Origin: Humulus lupulus
Lineage: Eukaryota; Streptophyta; Magnoliopsida; Rosales; Cannabaceae
Assembly (NCBI RefSeq): GCF_963169125.1
Contig: NC_084794.1
Location: 88,209,018-88,273,017, forward strand
Direction: 5' to 3'
DNA length: 64,000 nt
Both the position numbers and the translations under genes were made by a program. Positions 48,522-58,820 of this stretch are shown piece after piece (within the stretch, counting starts at the first letter, position 1; the number at the start of each line of letters is the position of its first letter). Below the pieces are notes generated by a model, which saw only the letters and a program-made list of their open reading frames with translations, was not told the origin of the DNA and did not search any database.

Positions 48522-49615
48522 AACACAATCACGAACTTATCTAAATAATACTTGAAAACCCTATTCATCATGTCCATAAAAGCTGCTGGGGCATTGGTTA
48601 ATCCAAAGGACATAACTATAAATTCATAGTGTCCATGCCTCGTGCGGAAAGCGGTCTTCGGTATGTCATCCTCTTTGATCCTTAACTGATGGTCACCTAA
48701 CCAGAGATCTATCTTAGAAAACACTATCTTTCCATGCAGTTGGTCAAACAAATCATCAATCCTAGGCAGTGGATACTTATTCTTAATGGTCAACTTGTTC
48801 ATCTCCCTGTAGTCAATGCACATCCTGAGAGATCCATCCTTCTTCTTGATGAACAACACTAGAGCACCCCATGGCAAGAAACTCGGTCTGATGAACCCCA
48901 ATTCCAGTAACTCCTGCAACTGAATCTTCAACTCCTTCAACTCTTCCAGAGCCATTCTGTAAGGTGTCCTAGATACTGGCACCGCTCCTGGTACTAGCTC
49001 TATAACAAAATTAATCTCCCGCTGCGGCGGCAGCCCTGGCAGATCTACTGGAAATAAATCTGGAAACTCGGTTACCAGTCTGGTCTCTCCCGGTCCAATT
49101 GACGCAGCCTTAGAGGTATCCACAACACTCACTAGGAATCCTATGCAACCTTCCTGCATCAGGTCTCTAGCCTTCAATGCTGAGATCATAGGTACCCATG
49201 GTCCACTAGCTGTACCCACAAATACAAAGGGAACCTCCCCTTTTGGTTCAAAAGTCACCATCCTGCGCTTGCAGTCAATTGTCGCCCGATACTTTGATAA
49301 CCAATCCATCCCTAGGATTACATCGAAGTCATCCATCGCAAGTTCAATCAGATCAACAAATAATTCCCAACAATCTACCTCTACTGGCAAAGTTCTAATC
49401 CACCTCCTAGAGACTACCAGTTCCCCAGTTGACAACAAAGTCTGAAAACCCCTAGCATATAGAACACTAGGTCTACACAGCTGGTCTATCACTCTAGCAG
49501 ACACAAACGAGTGGGCCGAATCAAACAATGCAATATAAGAAGAACCAGCACTAGAGATCTGACCTGTCACAACCGAGGGGCTAGCCTCCGCCTCAGTCTG
49601 AGTCAAAGTAAACAC
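48522..49615 (-). pseudogene. Element E protease and first half of RT
   Basis: Minus-strand open frame that runs into F at 48522. The protease shows ALFDS followed directly by AHSFVS: the family's DSGATHSF has lost two residues right after the catalytic Asp-Ser, so activity is doubtful. RT follows with [55 protein letters not shown] and YLDKFVIVF; the catalytic FIDD lies on the far side of F at 35201. Before F inserted, this half and 32874-35201 formed one RT gene. Confidence 0.9.
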
Positions 49616-50725
49616 CCTGGCGGAGCGAGACCGTCACCGTGCTTTGGCTCCTCCTTCCTGGCTTGTGGGCAGTCCTTCTTCAGATGATTGGTACTCCCAC
49701 AGACAAAGCAGGTCCTAACCCTGCACTCACCCTGATGCATCGTCTGCACCTAGGACACACTGGGAAACTCCTCCAGTTGTCACTTCCACCCTGACGGCCA
49801 CTAAAACCACCCCGTGTGCCCTCCTATCTGAACTGGGAGGAACAACAGAATCTGGGGCCTTCCTTTTTTGCTCGCTGAAGCCACTACCCCGACTGGATCC
49901 AATAAAAGGAGGCATTGTCCTCCTGGCATCGCGCCTAACAGCGCTCTATCTCCAAATCTGGTCCTCAGCCCCCTCGGCTGTAAGGGCTTTGTCTACAACC
50001 TGAGCGTAGGTAGTAGTCTCTGGATCCAAGGTGATCTTCATATCACGGGCGATCATAACATTTAATCCCCGTACGAACTTGTCTCTTCTTGCCGCATTTG
50101 TCGGCACTAAATCTGGCGCAAACTTCGCCAATTGGTCAAATTTCAGAGCATACTCTGTCACAATCATCCATTTCTGAGTCAGGTTGATAAACTCATCAAC
50201 CTTTGTAGCTCGGATTGCAACACTATAATACTTCTCGTTGAAAATGTTCCTGAACTCTTCCCAGGTCATAACTGTCACATCTCAACTCTGAACTACTACA
50301 TCCCACCAGATGCGGGCATCCTCTTTGAAAATGTAGCTTGCACAAGCTACCCTCTCGTTCCCCTTAACCCTCATAAAATTGAGAATAGAGGAAATCATAT
50401 TCATCCACTGCTCTGCCCGCAGTGGGTCTGGTCCACCCTCAAAGGTGGGAGGATGTTGCTTTCTGAACCTCTAATACAAAGGTTCCCACTTATTCTCCAC
50501 AACAGGTTGAACTGGCACTGGCGCCATAACCTGCTGAATTGGCAATCCAGTGACCTGTGGAGGGGCCTGCTACCTCAACTGGCGAAGTTTTTCCTCTGTT
50601 CAATGCAGTCTTACTTCCATTTCGACAAACATCTGTTGCCAATTCTGTGGGGCAGGTGGAGGGTCCCAACCTTGGTTATCATCCTCGGCCCGACTGCTGC
50701 GGAGTCTAGATGACTGCCGAGGCAT
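49616..50725 (-). pseudogene. Element E gag remnant
   Basis: Start at 50725 (MPRQSSRLRSSRAEDD), aligned with A's MPRRSIRLRG start. NWQQMFVEMEVRLH is followed by a stop; retrotrans_gag segments include HPPTFEGGPDPLRAEQWMN, ERVACASYIF, TVMTWEEFRNIFNEKYYS (50278-49946 open) and RRDKFVRGLNVM. A stop lies at 49946, and the zinc-knuckle zone (about 49780-49660) is shifted in frame. Structural protein, non-functional. Confidence 0.85.
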
Positions 50726-51053
50726 CTCAACAAATATGCATGCAATCAATGACGTCGCCCATCAGGCATGATAACACATCCAAAAACACCTCCCAATCAA
50801 ATCAGTCAACCATGAGCAAAAATCCACATAACACACAGATAGCATATAACACACAACGGGCCATGCCCTGACATCATGCATACATTATATCATTCATCAA
50901 GCTCTATATAGAATAAGCAGGCAAACAATGCATTTAAGCACAAAATCAGCAGACATACAATTCAATTATTACCAACCAACCCTGAGTTGAGCTTGCCACT
51001 GACAGCGAGCGTACATGTTCGGTCATTCTCCAGAAACCATAAACCTTGGCTCA
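50726..51053 (-). other. Leader of element E
   Basis: Untranslated stretch between PBS and gag start, similar in layout to 7945-8263 of A. Nothing else seen. Confidence 0.6.
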
Positions 51054-51064
51054 CTCTGATACCA
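51054..51064 (-). other. Primer-binding site of element E
   Basis: CTCTGATACCA on the plus strand, an exact match to most of the complement of the tRNA-Met site, three bases from the LTR. Confidence 0.82.
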
Positions 51065-51067
51065 AGT

Positions 51068-52514
51068 TGTAATGCCCTACTGCCTTAGAGCCGTTACTAA
51101 GTGAGTTTAAAATGTGCAATTAGCTTGCTAATCGAGGTTTTAGGACAAAAGTGTAATTAAACCATAATCAGAGTCATAAACTTGAGAATAAACCTTTCAT
51201 TGAAAATTAAAAGACATTTAACACTTGGGATCCCAAAAAAACATTGTTTAGAAATATTTACAATTCAAAATATAACCAGAGTCGACTAAATGACAAAATT
51301 CAAGTTTAGTACAATCATCCCCCAAAAGCACCCCTGACCGTGGCAGCCAGGCAGACCAGATATGTACGTGCCGCTCATCACTCTCACTATACTCAAGGTT
51401 GATCGACTTTCCCCTTGCCTTTATCTACATCATAGAGCACCCATGAGCCGAAGCCCAACAAGAAAACCCTCACAAGCAGATAATATATGCATGTCAAACA
51501 CTTAACATATAAACATGCCATAATCAGGCTATACATGTACGACCATGCCGTCCCAGGCACTTTACTAGACCCTGGGTTCGTGGTCTATACCGTAAGGATA
51601 TCCCAGGTATCCTTTAGGGTCTCACCCTGGAACCTCGCACTCCGTGTGCTAAACGCTGCTCTCGGCCCCTTGCTGCTCTCGGCTTCCGCCGTTCCCGGCC
51701 TTCGCCGTTCCATCATTTATAGACACACATAATATAACTAAACAGATATCAAAACACATATAAATTCAATCCATGGGCCACACCTTGCAACACAATTTCT
51801 ATGGGAACAATAGTTTTCTTACAGGTGTCCCGAGCTTTCCAAGCACCGATGTCCCGAGCACAATTCCCTAGTCCGAGCCTCGCCGAAACCCTAGTCACAA
51901 TGCATTAAAAATATCCTCCCATCAAGTTCTTATCCACTAAATAACTTTGGGTCATAATTCTAATCTCTGGGATGTTGAATTCTATCAATCCGGGTGATAA
52001 AATCCGTCCCGAGCCTTAACTATTAGGTTCCCAAGTCAAATCCCACTAAACACCCTGCATCTTGAACTAGGGCTACGACCCAACCTCTTAAGGGACACAA
52101 CTTGCCTCAAAACAGAGGCTAAACAACTCCCTGGAAACACACATGGGCCGCGACATACTTGGCCAAGTGCCATGGCGTGTCCCATGGTCATTGGCCTCCC
52201 CAGGCCTTGCGTGCACACGGGCCACAGAATGCCCCTCCTAGGGCCGCGACCCTCACCTCCAAACCCAGAAAACCACCATTTTTCCCTGCATTTCCTTCGA
52301 GCCAATCCTTCTAAAATCATCCCAACTCAATACCCAAACCCAAAATTAAGCTTGAGTCTCCCTACCACATCATCTAAGCTCCACAACAAATCCAACATAG
52401 TCTTATAAACTCAATCCATAGCAAAATTTAACTCATGATTCTGGTTCACATGAAACTTACAACTCTAGCTATAATTCTACTGAAACTCAAGGGATTTTAG
52501 AGTTAGACCCCTTA
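51068..52514 (-). repeat. Element E 5' LTR, truncated
   Basis: TGTAATGCCCTACTG... aligns with 30661-32129, then stops at GACCCCTTA; the remaining 709 bp seen at 32130-32838 are absent. Sequence of C's antisense gene follows immediately. Confidence 0.88.
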
Positions 52515-52703
52515 TGGTAAGGTTCATCCCCATAACAGATTCGTAGGTGAAAGGGACTCATGGTAAGGTTCATCCCCATAGCAGATTTGAGGACGTCTTC
52601 AAGGCTGCGCTCCCCTATAGCCCTCAAATCCCTGGCACTAGCTTTGTAAGAATGGCCGAACATGTGGCTCAAAGGTCTCAGCTATCTTGTCCAAGTCGTG
52701 TGG
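52515..52703 (-). pseudogene. Element C antisense gene fragment, 3' part
   Basis: Minus strand reads HMFGHSYKASARDLRAIGER and DLDKIAETFEPH in open frame. The phrase TGGTAAGGTTCATCCCCATA occurs twice (52514-52534, 52563-52582), a short tandem duplication. The PHDLDKI segment recurs in the next antisense piece at 53291, so this is part of the same broken gene, separated by an inserted LTR fragment. Confidence 0.55.
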
Positions 52704-53290
52704 TTATTATTTATGGTTCTGACTAGGTTGCCGCAAGGACTCAAGATAGGAACGTGCTCGAAGGTCGTTTATATCTAACTTGTGCTTGAACCAAAGGTAA
52801 GAAAACTGCACCCAATACATGATGTATGTGATTAGGGATTGGCCCAGTTGTTGAATATAGATTTGATTAGGGCTCGGGCCCCTGTAATGCGCATGATTAT
52901 GATTATTCTTGTGATTGTTTGATTAAGCATGTTGAATGCTCTGTATCTGGATAGTTGTTATATAATGTATGTTGGTTTGCACTATTTGATTAACAAAGGC
53001 TTGACTTATAAGTCAAGGACGGAAATAGTGCTGAGCGTTGGTCGTTATGGTTAGGCCTAATTAGGAGCGCATTATACGCTTGTCCAACCCAATGTTCGTG
53101 GAAAACTAATAGCGCCAGGTACGATGAGCCAGCTCCAAGGCTAGATATATAGAGGATAGGGCAACAGGCCTCGAGGTGACTTATTAGTCCCATATCCTAG
53201 GGCGAAGGGCCCCCAGTCTGACTTATTAGTCAGTTAATTAGGGCAACTGGCCCAGATATGACGATGTAGTCATTTATATAGAATACCCTG
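52704..53290 (+). repeat. Inverted fragment of a G-type LTR
   Basis: 587 bp matching, in opposite orientation, part of G's LTR (about 10890-11420): TATTATTTATGGTT, CGTGCTCGA-GGTCGTTT, GGTAAGAAAA-TGCACCCAATAC, GACTTATAAGTCAA, TTAGGCCTAA. It lacks LTR ends and is flanked by 33-bp imperfect direct repeats (52671-52703, 53291-53323; four mismatches). Confidence 0.8.
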
Positions 53291-55244
53291 AAAGGCCTCA
53301 GTGATCTTGTCCAAGTCATGTGGCTCAATCGGGATCTGGACAATATATCACTTGAGGAATTGAGGGAGGTATGTGTCAGGAGGAGGAGGAGGAGCTTGAA
53401 GAACGGTAACCGTTGTTACCGGAGCTGAGGGGAGCTCTCTTTGTGGCTGCTCCTCAGCGATGCTGGCACCTTTATCCTTAGACGGGGATTTAGTGATACC
53501 CCCCATCTTTGAAGTTGCTTTCTTTGTCACCCTAGGCCTCTTCACCACAGGACCAAATCCGGTCTCGCCAGCCTTTAAGGCACCCCTCATATTCGGAGCT
53601 CCTGGAAATTCCATTTCGTCACCTGAAAAAGAGCAAACAGAGGATTCAATTCACAGGAGTAATACTTAAAAAAAATTATAAAGACAAGAAAAAGAGCATA
53701 AATCCTTCCCTCTGGGCTAGGGGAGGAATCTATTACGATCAGCTGGGGGTATTGACTAGGCTAGGCACAACCTTCAACTATTGGATTAATAGAGGAAGGA
53801 GAATCTAAAGTTATGACCTCCTGGATCCTAGGGGGTTCAAGTCCTTCCTCGAGGCTGGACTCATCTATGTACTGCCTAAAACCAAGGGCATACGCGCCCT
53901 GGAGCAGGGAAGCCCAGGACCCAAGGTTTGTTCCATACTCCTAAAAAATGGTGGATCTAAAATGTAAAGTGTTTTTCAACTATGATGGTTCCTTTGGGAT
54001 AACTATGGTCATAGTGTACCACCAAATGATCCACGCATTGGAGGAGGGTTGTGTTTAGGTCTAGGTCAGTAGGGTGACGACTAACGAGCTGGTTAGGGTT
54101 GAATCAAATTAGCCTACAACTGGAAGCAACCTGATCTAACTCTCTGTAAGGGTATGGGTTACCTTGGCCGGAGGGGCCGACTGCTGCCCCGGACACAGCT
54201 CGTTCAGGATTGGGCCCCTGATTATCTTTAAGAGTTTGCCTTTTACACACAAGTGGTGCCACGTGTTCTTCCTCCTCGGCGTCCTTGTTGGTTGGCAAGG
54301 CCTCTTGAGAAGGGGGGAGCTCGGGGATGATGGGAAGAGGAGCTCGGGTCCTCAGAGCTAACGTCTGGCCCATGCTAATCAGATTTCAAGCCACCATTGT
54401 GGCATCATTCACAATCTGACGATAGTATGTCTCCCCGAGAGGAAGACTAGACAGGGTCTCGTACTGACCCTCGAGGGTCTTAGACTGCTCTGTCCTCGCG
54501 ATTATAGCTGCATAAAGAGCGAACTCAGCCAGAATCTTTAAGAAGTTCACGTGCTGAATTCACAAAGATAGAAGACTTACGAGGAAGGTTAAGTATCGAT
54601 GTTCGCAGTTCTTGAACCCATTTGACATAAAGAATAAATCATTATAGTCATTTGGGTGGCTGGGAAGGTCGATGCCCAAGGCGGAGTTCGGGAAACGAGT
54701 GAGGTAGTAAAAACCATCACCTCGCCCCCTCTGGTCGAGACTGGCCTTGAGGCAGAAGAAGTACATGATATCTGCTAGAGTGGGGACCTCCCACTCGTGC
54801 CTTAGAAACAAATATTTTAACCCCACCAAAAGCCTATATGAATTTGGGGGGAAGCTAGAATGGAGTCAGTTTGATATAGTTCAGAAAGTCTACGAAATAA
54901 TGATCCAATGGGAGGAAGGCACCAGCCTTCAAGTGCTCATCGCTCCAAGCCCCATAATCATCTTGGAGAGGGGCGCAACTTTGCTCTCCCTCCAGCGCAG
55001 GTCAGGCAATAAGACAGTCAGCTCCCATCTCAATCCTGTGTCTCAGCAGGATCTTGTTCACTTTCCACTGAGTCGTTATCCGAGAGACTATATGCTTGGC
55101 CTCAAAGAATGCATTGGGGTTGACTACAATCTCTCTCTCCACCACATGACTAAAGTGAGGGATGGGAGAATAAGAGGCGATCTGCTTGCCTTTATCTTTG
55201 TTCTGAGTAGGGGAGCTCGCGACATTATTCTTTGCGGGTGCCAT
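53291..55244 (-). pseudogene. Element C antisense gene remnant
   Basis: Antisense gene at the place equivalent to F's 43912-46352. Start at 55244 (MAPAKNNVASSPTQNKDKGK). Pieces on the minus strand: NAFFEAKHIVSRITTQWKV (to 55002); then FLVGLKYLFLRHEWEVPTLADI...FYYLTRFPNSALG...HRYLTFLVS (54829-54560), which fits the mobile-domain-like part. Next come RAPLPIIPELPPSQEALP and VCKRQTLKDN (54373-54104) and a basic piece KRPRVTKKATSKMGG (53614-53348). Several stops and shifts break it; I could not resolve its introns. It is the older counterpart of the intact gene in F. Function unknown. Confidence 0.65.
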
Positions 55245-56282
55245 GATTCAGATCGACTAACGACAAAGTGGCCTATTAGTAGGAGACCTAAGATGGTTTC
55301 TAGCTACGGTTGTAGAGGTATGGAAGATCAAAGGTTTAAGTGGTTTACTTTCAAGATTTGAAAGTTTATATGAGCTAACCTTTGCCCTAGCCTCAACACG
55401 TGGTTCCATGCGTGGTCCCAGGCCACACGCCTCGATTTCTTAAAATTCCCAGATACTTCGGGATTCGCGTGCCAGATCTGCCAGACCCACTACTTTCCTT
55501 TTGAAAGCAGTTTAATGCAAAATCGCCTAAGGAATCATAACCTTTAAGCTACGTAGGATTAAACCTAAAACCCCTTCGGCCACAAATTAGTATACAGACC
55601 GATTTACCATTAGAATTTTCTCAGGAAAATTAAGAAAATATGCCCAGTTTTGAAAGTACCTTACTTCTAAATGAATCTGATTTCATTCATTTAGCCTAAA
55701 CTGAATCCTATTTCCCATTTACACTCAGACGTAACCTAAATGATATTGAGCAAATAGCATTTGTCGAAGTGAAAATAAAAACTCACTGGAAAATAAAGAA
55801 TCGAAAAATTCAAAACAAGTGAAGAAATACTTATAGATTATATGCTCGTTCAATGAAGATGTTGATACGTCCACAGGAAGTTCTTTGAAAGCTTCTGAAA
55901 GTTTGGAAGCCGATGGAGGGTTATTGGAAGATTTTGGGGAAGAAAAAGGAAAGCTTGGGTTTTTTAATAGGAAATTTTTTGAATGCAAAGGTGGTGAAGA
56001 TTCGGGTCTGATCACCCTATTTATACGTAAACTACAGAAATTAATCTGGGCCATCTGATTGGGTTAGTTCAAGATCTGAAGGCCGAGATTAAATGAACCA
56101 TACAAGGTCAAAAAGTTGACAGGAAAGTTGTCTCAGTCCTCAAAACCAGAACGTACGCCAATTGCAGGAAGCCACATGTCTAGTACTTAAGTAGTGGGCA
56201 GGCACGATTTTGTATGGTAGAATTCTAAAAGCCCCTACTATGCATGTCAGAAAGTGACGACATCAAGCACGAGCACAAGCTT
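55245..56282 (-). other. Upstream region of the C antisense gene
   Basis: No family coding frame. On the minus strand it would hold the promoter and 5' UTR of the antisense gene; an open run at 56054-55725 is low-complexity Ser/Pro/Phe-rich and probably not coding. A TATA box lies at 56018-56025. Confidence 0.5.
56018..56025 (-). promoter_or_regulatory. Antisense TATA box of element C
   Basis: Minus strand CGTATAAATAGGGTG, about 770 bp upstream of the antisense start at 55244; same core and orientation as 46888-46895 in F. Confidence 0.6.
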
Positions 56283-56292
56283 GGGGAGAAAA
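56283..56292 (+). other. Polypurine tract of element C
   Basis: GGGGAGAAAA directly before the 3' LTR. Confidence 0.75.
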
Positions 56293-56986
56293 TGTTGTAC
56301 CCTAAAATTAGAGTGAGTTCAATTAATCAACTCGAGTACAACTGGTAGATGAATGTATGGAAAAATAGCAAAGTAGAATATCTAGTTAACAATGGTGTGA
56401 ACAACTCGAATTTGGAGATTCGACAGCACGATACATCCAAGTTTGGGCGTCCTGAGCTTACTATGAACTAGGGTTCAGATATTCGTTGAACATAAGCTCG
56501 GGTGAGATATTCAGCTTGTGAGTTTCTAGACAGAATGCATACTGAAGGATCCCAAGAGATTCAGAGACTCTTTATATGCTCATTAATGCCCAGCCTGTAT
56601 CGCATATCTATCATTTATTATCTGAGATAGCAGGAGTATATTTATTCTGTTATGAAATTATATCCCAATGTAAATGGGAATATTCTATATTAATTATATA
56701 CCTTATTTATTCACGTGGTTACCCAAACCATTCCATGGAGTTCCCCTATAAATACTAGGGAGAATGGACAGGGAAGAGGAAGTCCATTTTTGTATTACCA
56801 AAACTCTGTAGAAATTGAGAGAGAAAAGTAATAATATTGACTCGTGGAGTAGGTGGATTTTAACAACTGAGCCACGTAAAAGTTGTGCGTGTTTGAAAGA
56901 GTGTTACTATTTCATTACGGTTTATAATCTAGCACTAATCTACATGTTTAATATCTTAATACACTGTTGGCGAAACTGCATCAACA
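56293..56986 (+). repeat. Element C 3' LTR
   Basis: 694 bp, TGTTGTACCC...CATCAACA, with TATA box at 56747-56754; followed by CTAAT. Confidence 0.92.
56747..56754 (+). promoter_or_regulatory. TATA box copy in element C 3' LTR
   Basis: TATAAATA, matching 23990-23997. Confidence 0.65.
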
Positions 56987-57634
56987 CTAATCCTTAAGAG
57001 AACTACTATTCAATTCCTCTTAGAAAGGTATAGATTCCATATCTGTATATTATGTCCCCAACCATTTACACTAATGAGTTTCCAAAACAAAAGTTTTCAG
57101 CCTGATAATTTTGACAAACCATAACGAGTGAATCAAAGAACCCAAATGACATAAATAAGATTTCATAATAACTTCAGGATTAAGATCAATTTGTATATGA
57201 TCATCTTATTGATATGTTTAGTTAATACTTATAAAACAAACAATATTTAGTTAAGTTTTAATAACATACGGGTCTTGTTCATGCATAACCACTATATACA
57301 AAGTACCTCCACTAAGCTGTCCTACTACATCAGTAATCTGAATCTAGATTACATGTATTCATAATACTAGTGAACCGTACTTATAGTATTTAATCCAAAG
57401 ATTCCATATAACTTTGTTTCACTACGATCTATTTAAATTTGTTCCATATAATCTTAATCATCTCGTACCAATACAATATTGTACTCACAATAAAGAATTT
57501 TGCAATTTTCTGACATTCATATAATATTATTCTAATAACACTAAAAAAATCAATATATGCAAAAATTCATTTTAATTATTTATTTCAAAAAATATTGTTC
57601 AACACATATGATTTAAAGGGCACAATTCCTAACA
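56987..57634 (-). repeat. Element D 3' LTR, segment 2 of 2
   Basis: Starts with the second CTAAT and ends CTAACA at 57634; on the minus strand the LTR begins TGTTAGGAATTGTGCCC. AT-rich, no gene seen. Confidence 0.82.
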
Positions 57635-57647
57635 ATCCCCACTTGAC
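57635..57647 (-). other. Polypurine tract of element D
   Basis: Minus strand AGGTCAAGTGGGGAT abuts the 3' LTR; GTGGGGAT is the purine core. Confidence 0.7.
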
Positions 57648-58820
57648 CTAATGCAAGTGAGACATCTCTCTCAAACCCATGTTTATAACATGATCCTTAA
57701 AAGACTTGGTAGCTACAGTCTTAGTAAAAGGGTCTGGAAGGTTATGTTCTGGAGATATCTTCATAACAGCCACGTCTCCTCTATGAACAATATCCCTGAT
57801 CAAGTGGTACTTCCTCTCGATACGCTTTCCCCTCTTGTGACTCCTTGGTTCCTTAGAGTTAGTTACCACCCCATTGTTGTCACAGTACAAGACCATTGGT
57901 TTATCCATGTCTTGGATAACTTCCATATTAGAATGGAACCTTTTGAGCCACACAGCCTCCTTAGCTACTTCACAAGCCGTTGTGTATTCAGCTTCCATGG
58001 TAGAATATGCAATACTAGTTTGTTTGATACTTCGTCAGACTACAGCTCCTCCACAAAGTGTGAACACTGATCCAGAAGTCGATTTCTGACTATCTCTGTC
58101 TAATTAAAAATCACAATTAGTGTAACCAGTGGGGTTCAGGTCACCACGTAATTATACAAGCATATATTCTGTAGTTTTCCTAAGTACATTAGAGTATTCT
58201 TTACTGCAATACAATGACTCAATCCAGGATTGGATTGATAACGAGTGACTATCCCTACTACATATCAAATGTTAGGTCTTGTACACAACATGGCCTACAT
58301 CAGACTGCTTACTGTAGAGGTGTAGGGATACTATATCATATCCTTTTCTTCTTGAGGTATCTTAGGACACTGTTCTTTAGAAAGGATAATTCCATGACAG
58401 GTTGGCATATCACCCTTCTTGGAATTTTGCATACCGAAACTTTCCATGTACCTTATTAATATAAGTCATTTGAGACAGAGCCAAAAAAATTTTCTGTCAA
58501 TCCTGAAGGATCTGGATGCTTAGAACATAGTTTGCATATCCCAAATCTTTCATCTGGAATTTCTCAGCTAGTAATTTCCGTACTTTTGTTATTGTTTCTA
58601 CGTCAATTCCAATCAGTAGAATATCATAAATGTAAATAACTAAGAAGACCACAATGCCATATTTTCTTTGTTTATAGATACAAGGTTCATCAAAGTTCTA
58701 TTCAAAACCATACATTTTAATAGTATCATCAAATTTCAGATTCCAAGATCTTGAAGCTTATTTGAGTCCATAAATGGACCTAAGAAGCATGCAAACCTTT
58801 TGCTCTTGACTTGTTATTTC
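57648..58820 (-). pseudogene. Element D RNase H and RT remnant
   Basis: Minus strand: RNase H at 57998-57648 with MEAEYTTACEVAKEAVWLK, YCDNNGVVTNSKEPRSHKRG, IERKYHLIRDIV and a final MGLREMSHLH; this is very like B's RNase H and typical of Angela-like elements. Upstream to 58820 an RT remnant is readable in pieces, including a degenerate YVDD region near 58630 (IY-DILLIG) and FQMKDLGYAN near 58550. Many stops and frame changes. Element H starts at 58821, cutting the gene inside RT; the rest should lie beyond H. Confidence 0.82.

Larger units (their letters stand above)
30661..52514 (-). mobile_element. Element E: Tekay-like Ty3/gypsy retrotransposon with truncated 5' LTR
   Basis: Minus-strand element inserted in C and interrupted by F. 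3' LTR is 30661-32838 (2178 bp), coding regions 32874-35201 and 48522-50725, PBS near 51054, 5' LTR 51068-52514, which stops 709 bp short of its full length. No target duplication can be tested because that end is lost. Pol carries a chromodomain-like tail as in A. The frame from RT to integrase end has in-frame stops but no frameshift, so E is better preserved than A. Confidence 0.9.
23536..56986 (+). mobile_element. Element C: Tat-lineage Ty3/gypsy retrotransposon, old
   Basis: Plus-strand element with LTRs 23536-24231 (696 bp) and 56293-56986 (694 bp) and a perfect CTAAT duplication (23531-23535, 56987-56991). Without nested E it is about 11.6 kb. Order is PBS, gag, protease, RT, RNase H, a second RNase H, integrase, spacer, antisense gene remnant, PPT. 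The second RNase H and the antisense gene mark the Tat lineage (established for that group). Many stops and clear LTR divergence indicate an old insertion; the first LTR now starts TA instead of TG. Confidence 0.92.
22171..58820 (-). mobile_element. Element D: Angela-like Ty1/copia retrotransposon, 3' part
   Basis: Minus-strand copia element: a 3' LTR of about 2.0 kb (22171-23535 plus 56992-57634), a polypurine tract, and RNase H and RT remnants to 58820, where H interrupts it. The LTR reads TGTTGG...CCTAACA on the plus strand and contains TGCGCAGCGGAA, the reverse of the GC-tGCG motif near the LTR end of B, supporting kinship. C is inserted in its LTR with target duplication CTAAT. Its 5' part must lie beyond the right edge, past H. 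Confidence 0.82.

Noticed and set aside
55725..56054. A separate 109-codon minus-strand gene in C
   Set aside because: Low-complexity Ser/Pro/Phe composition directly downstream of the antisense TATA box; more likely 5' UTR.
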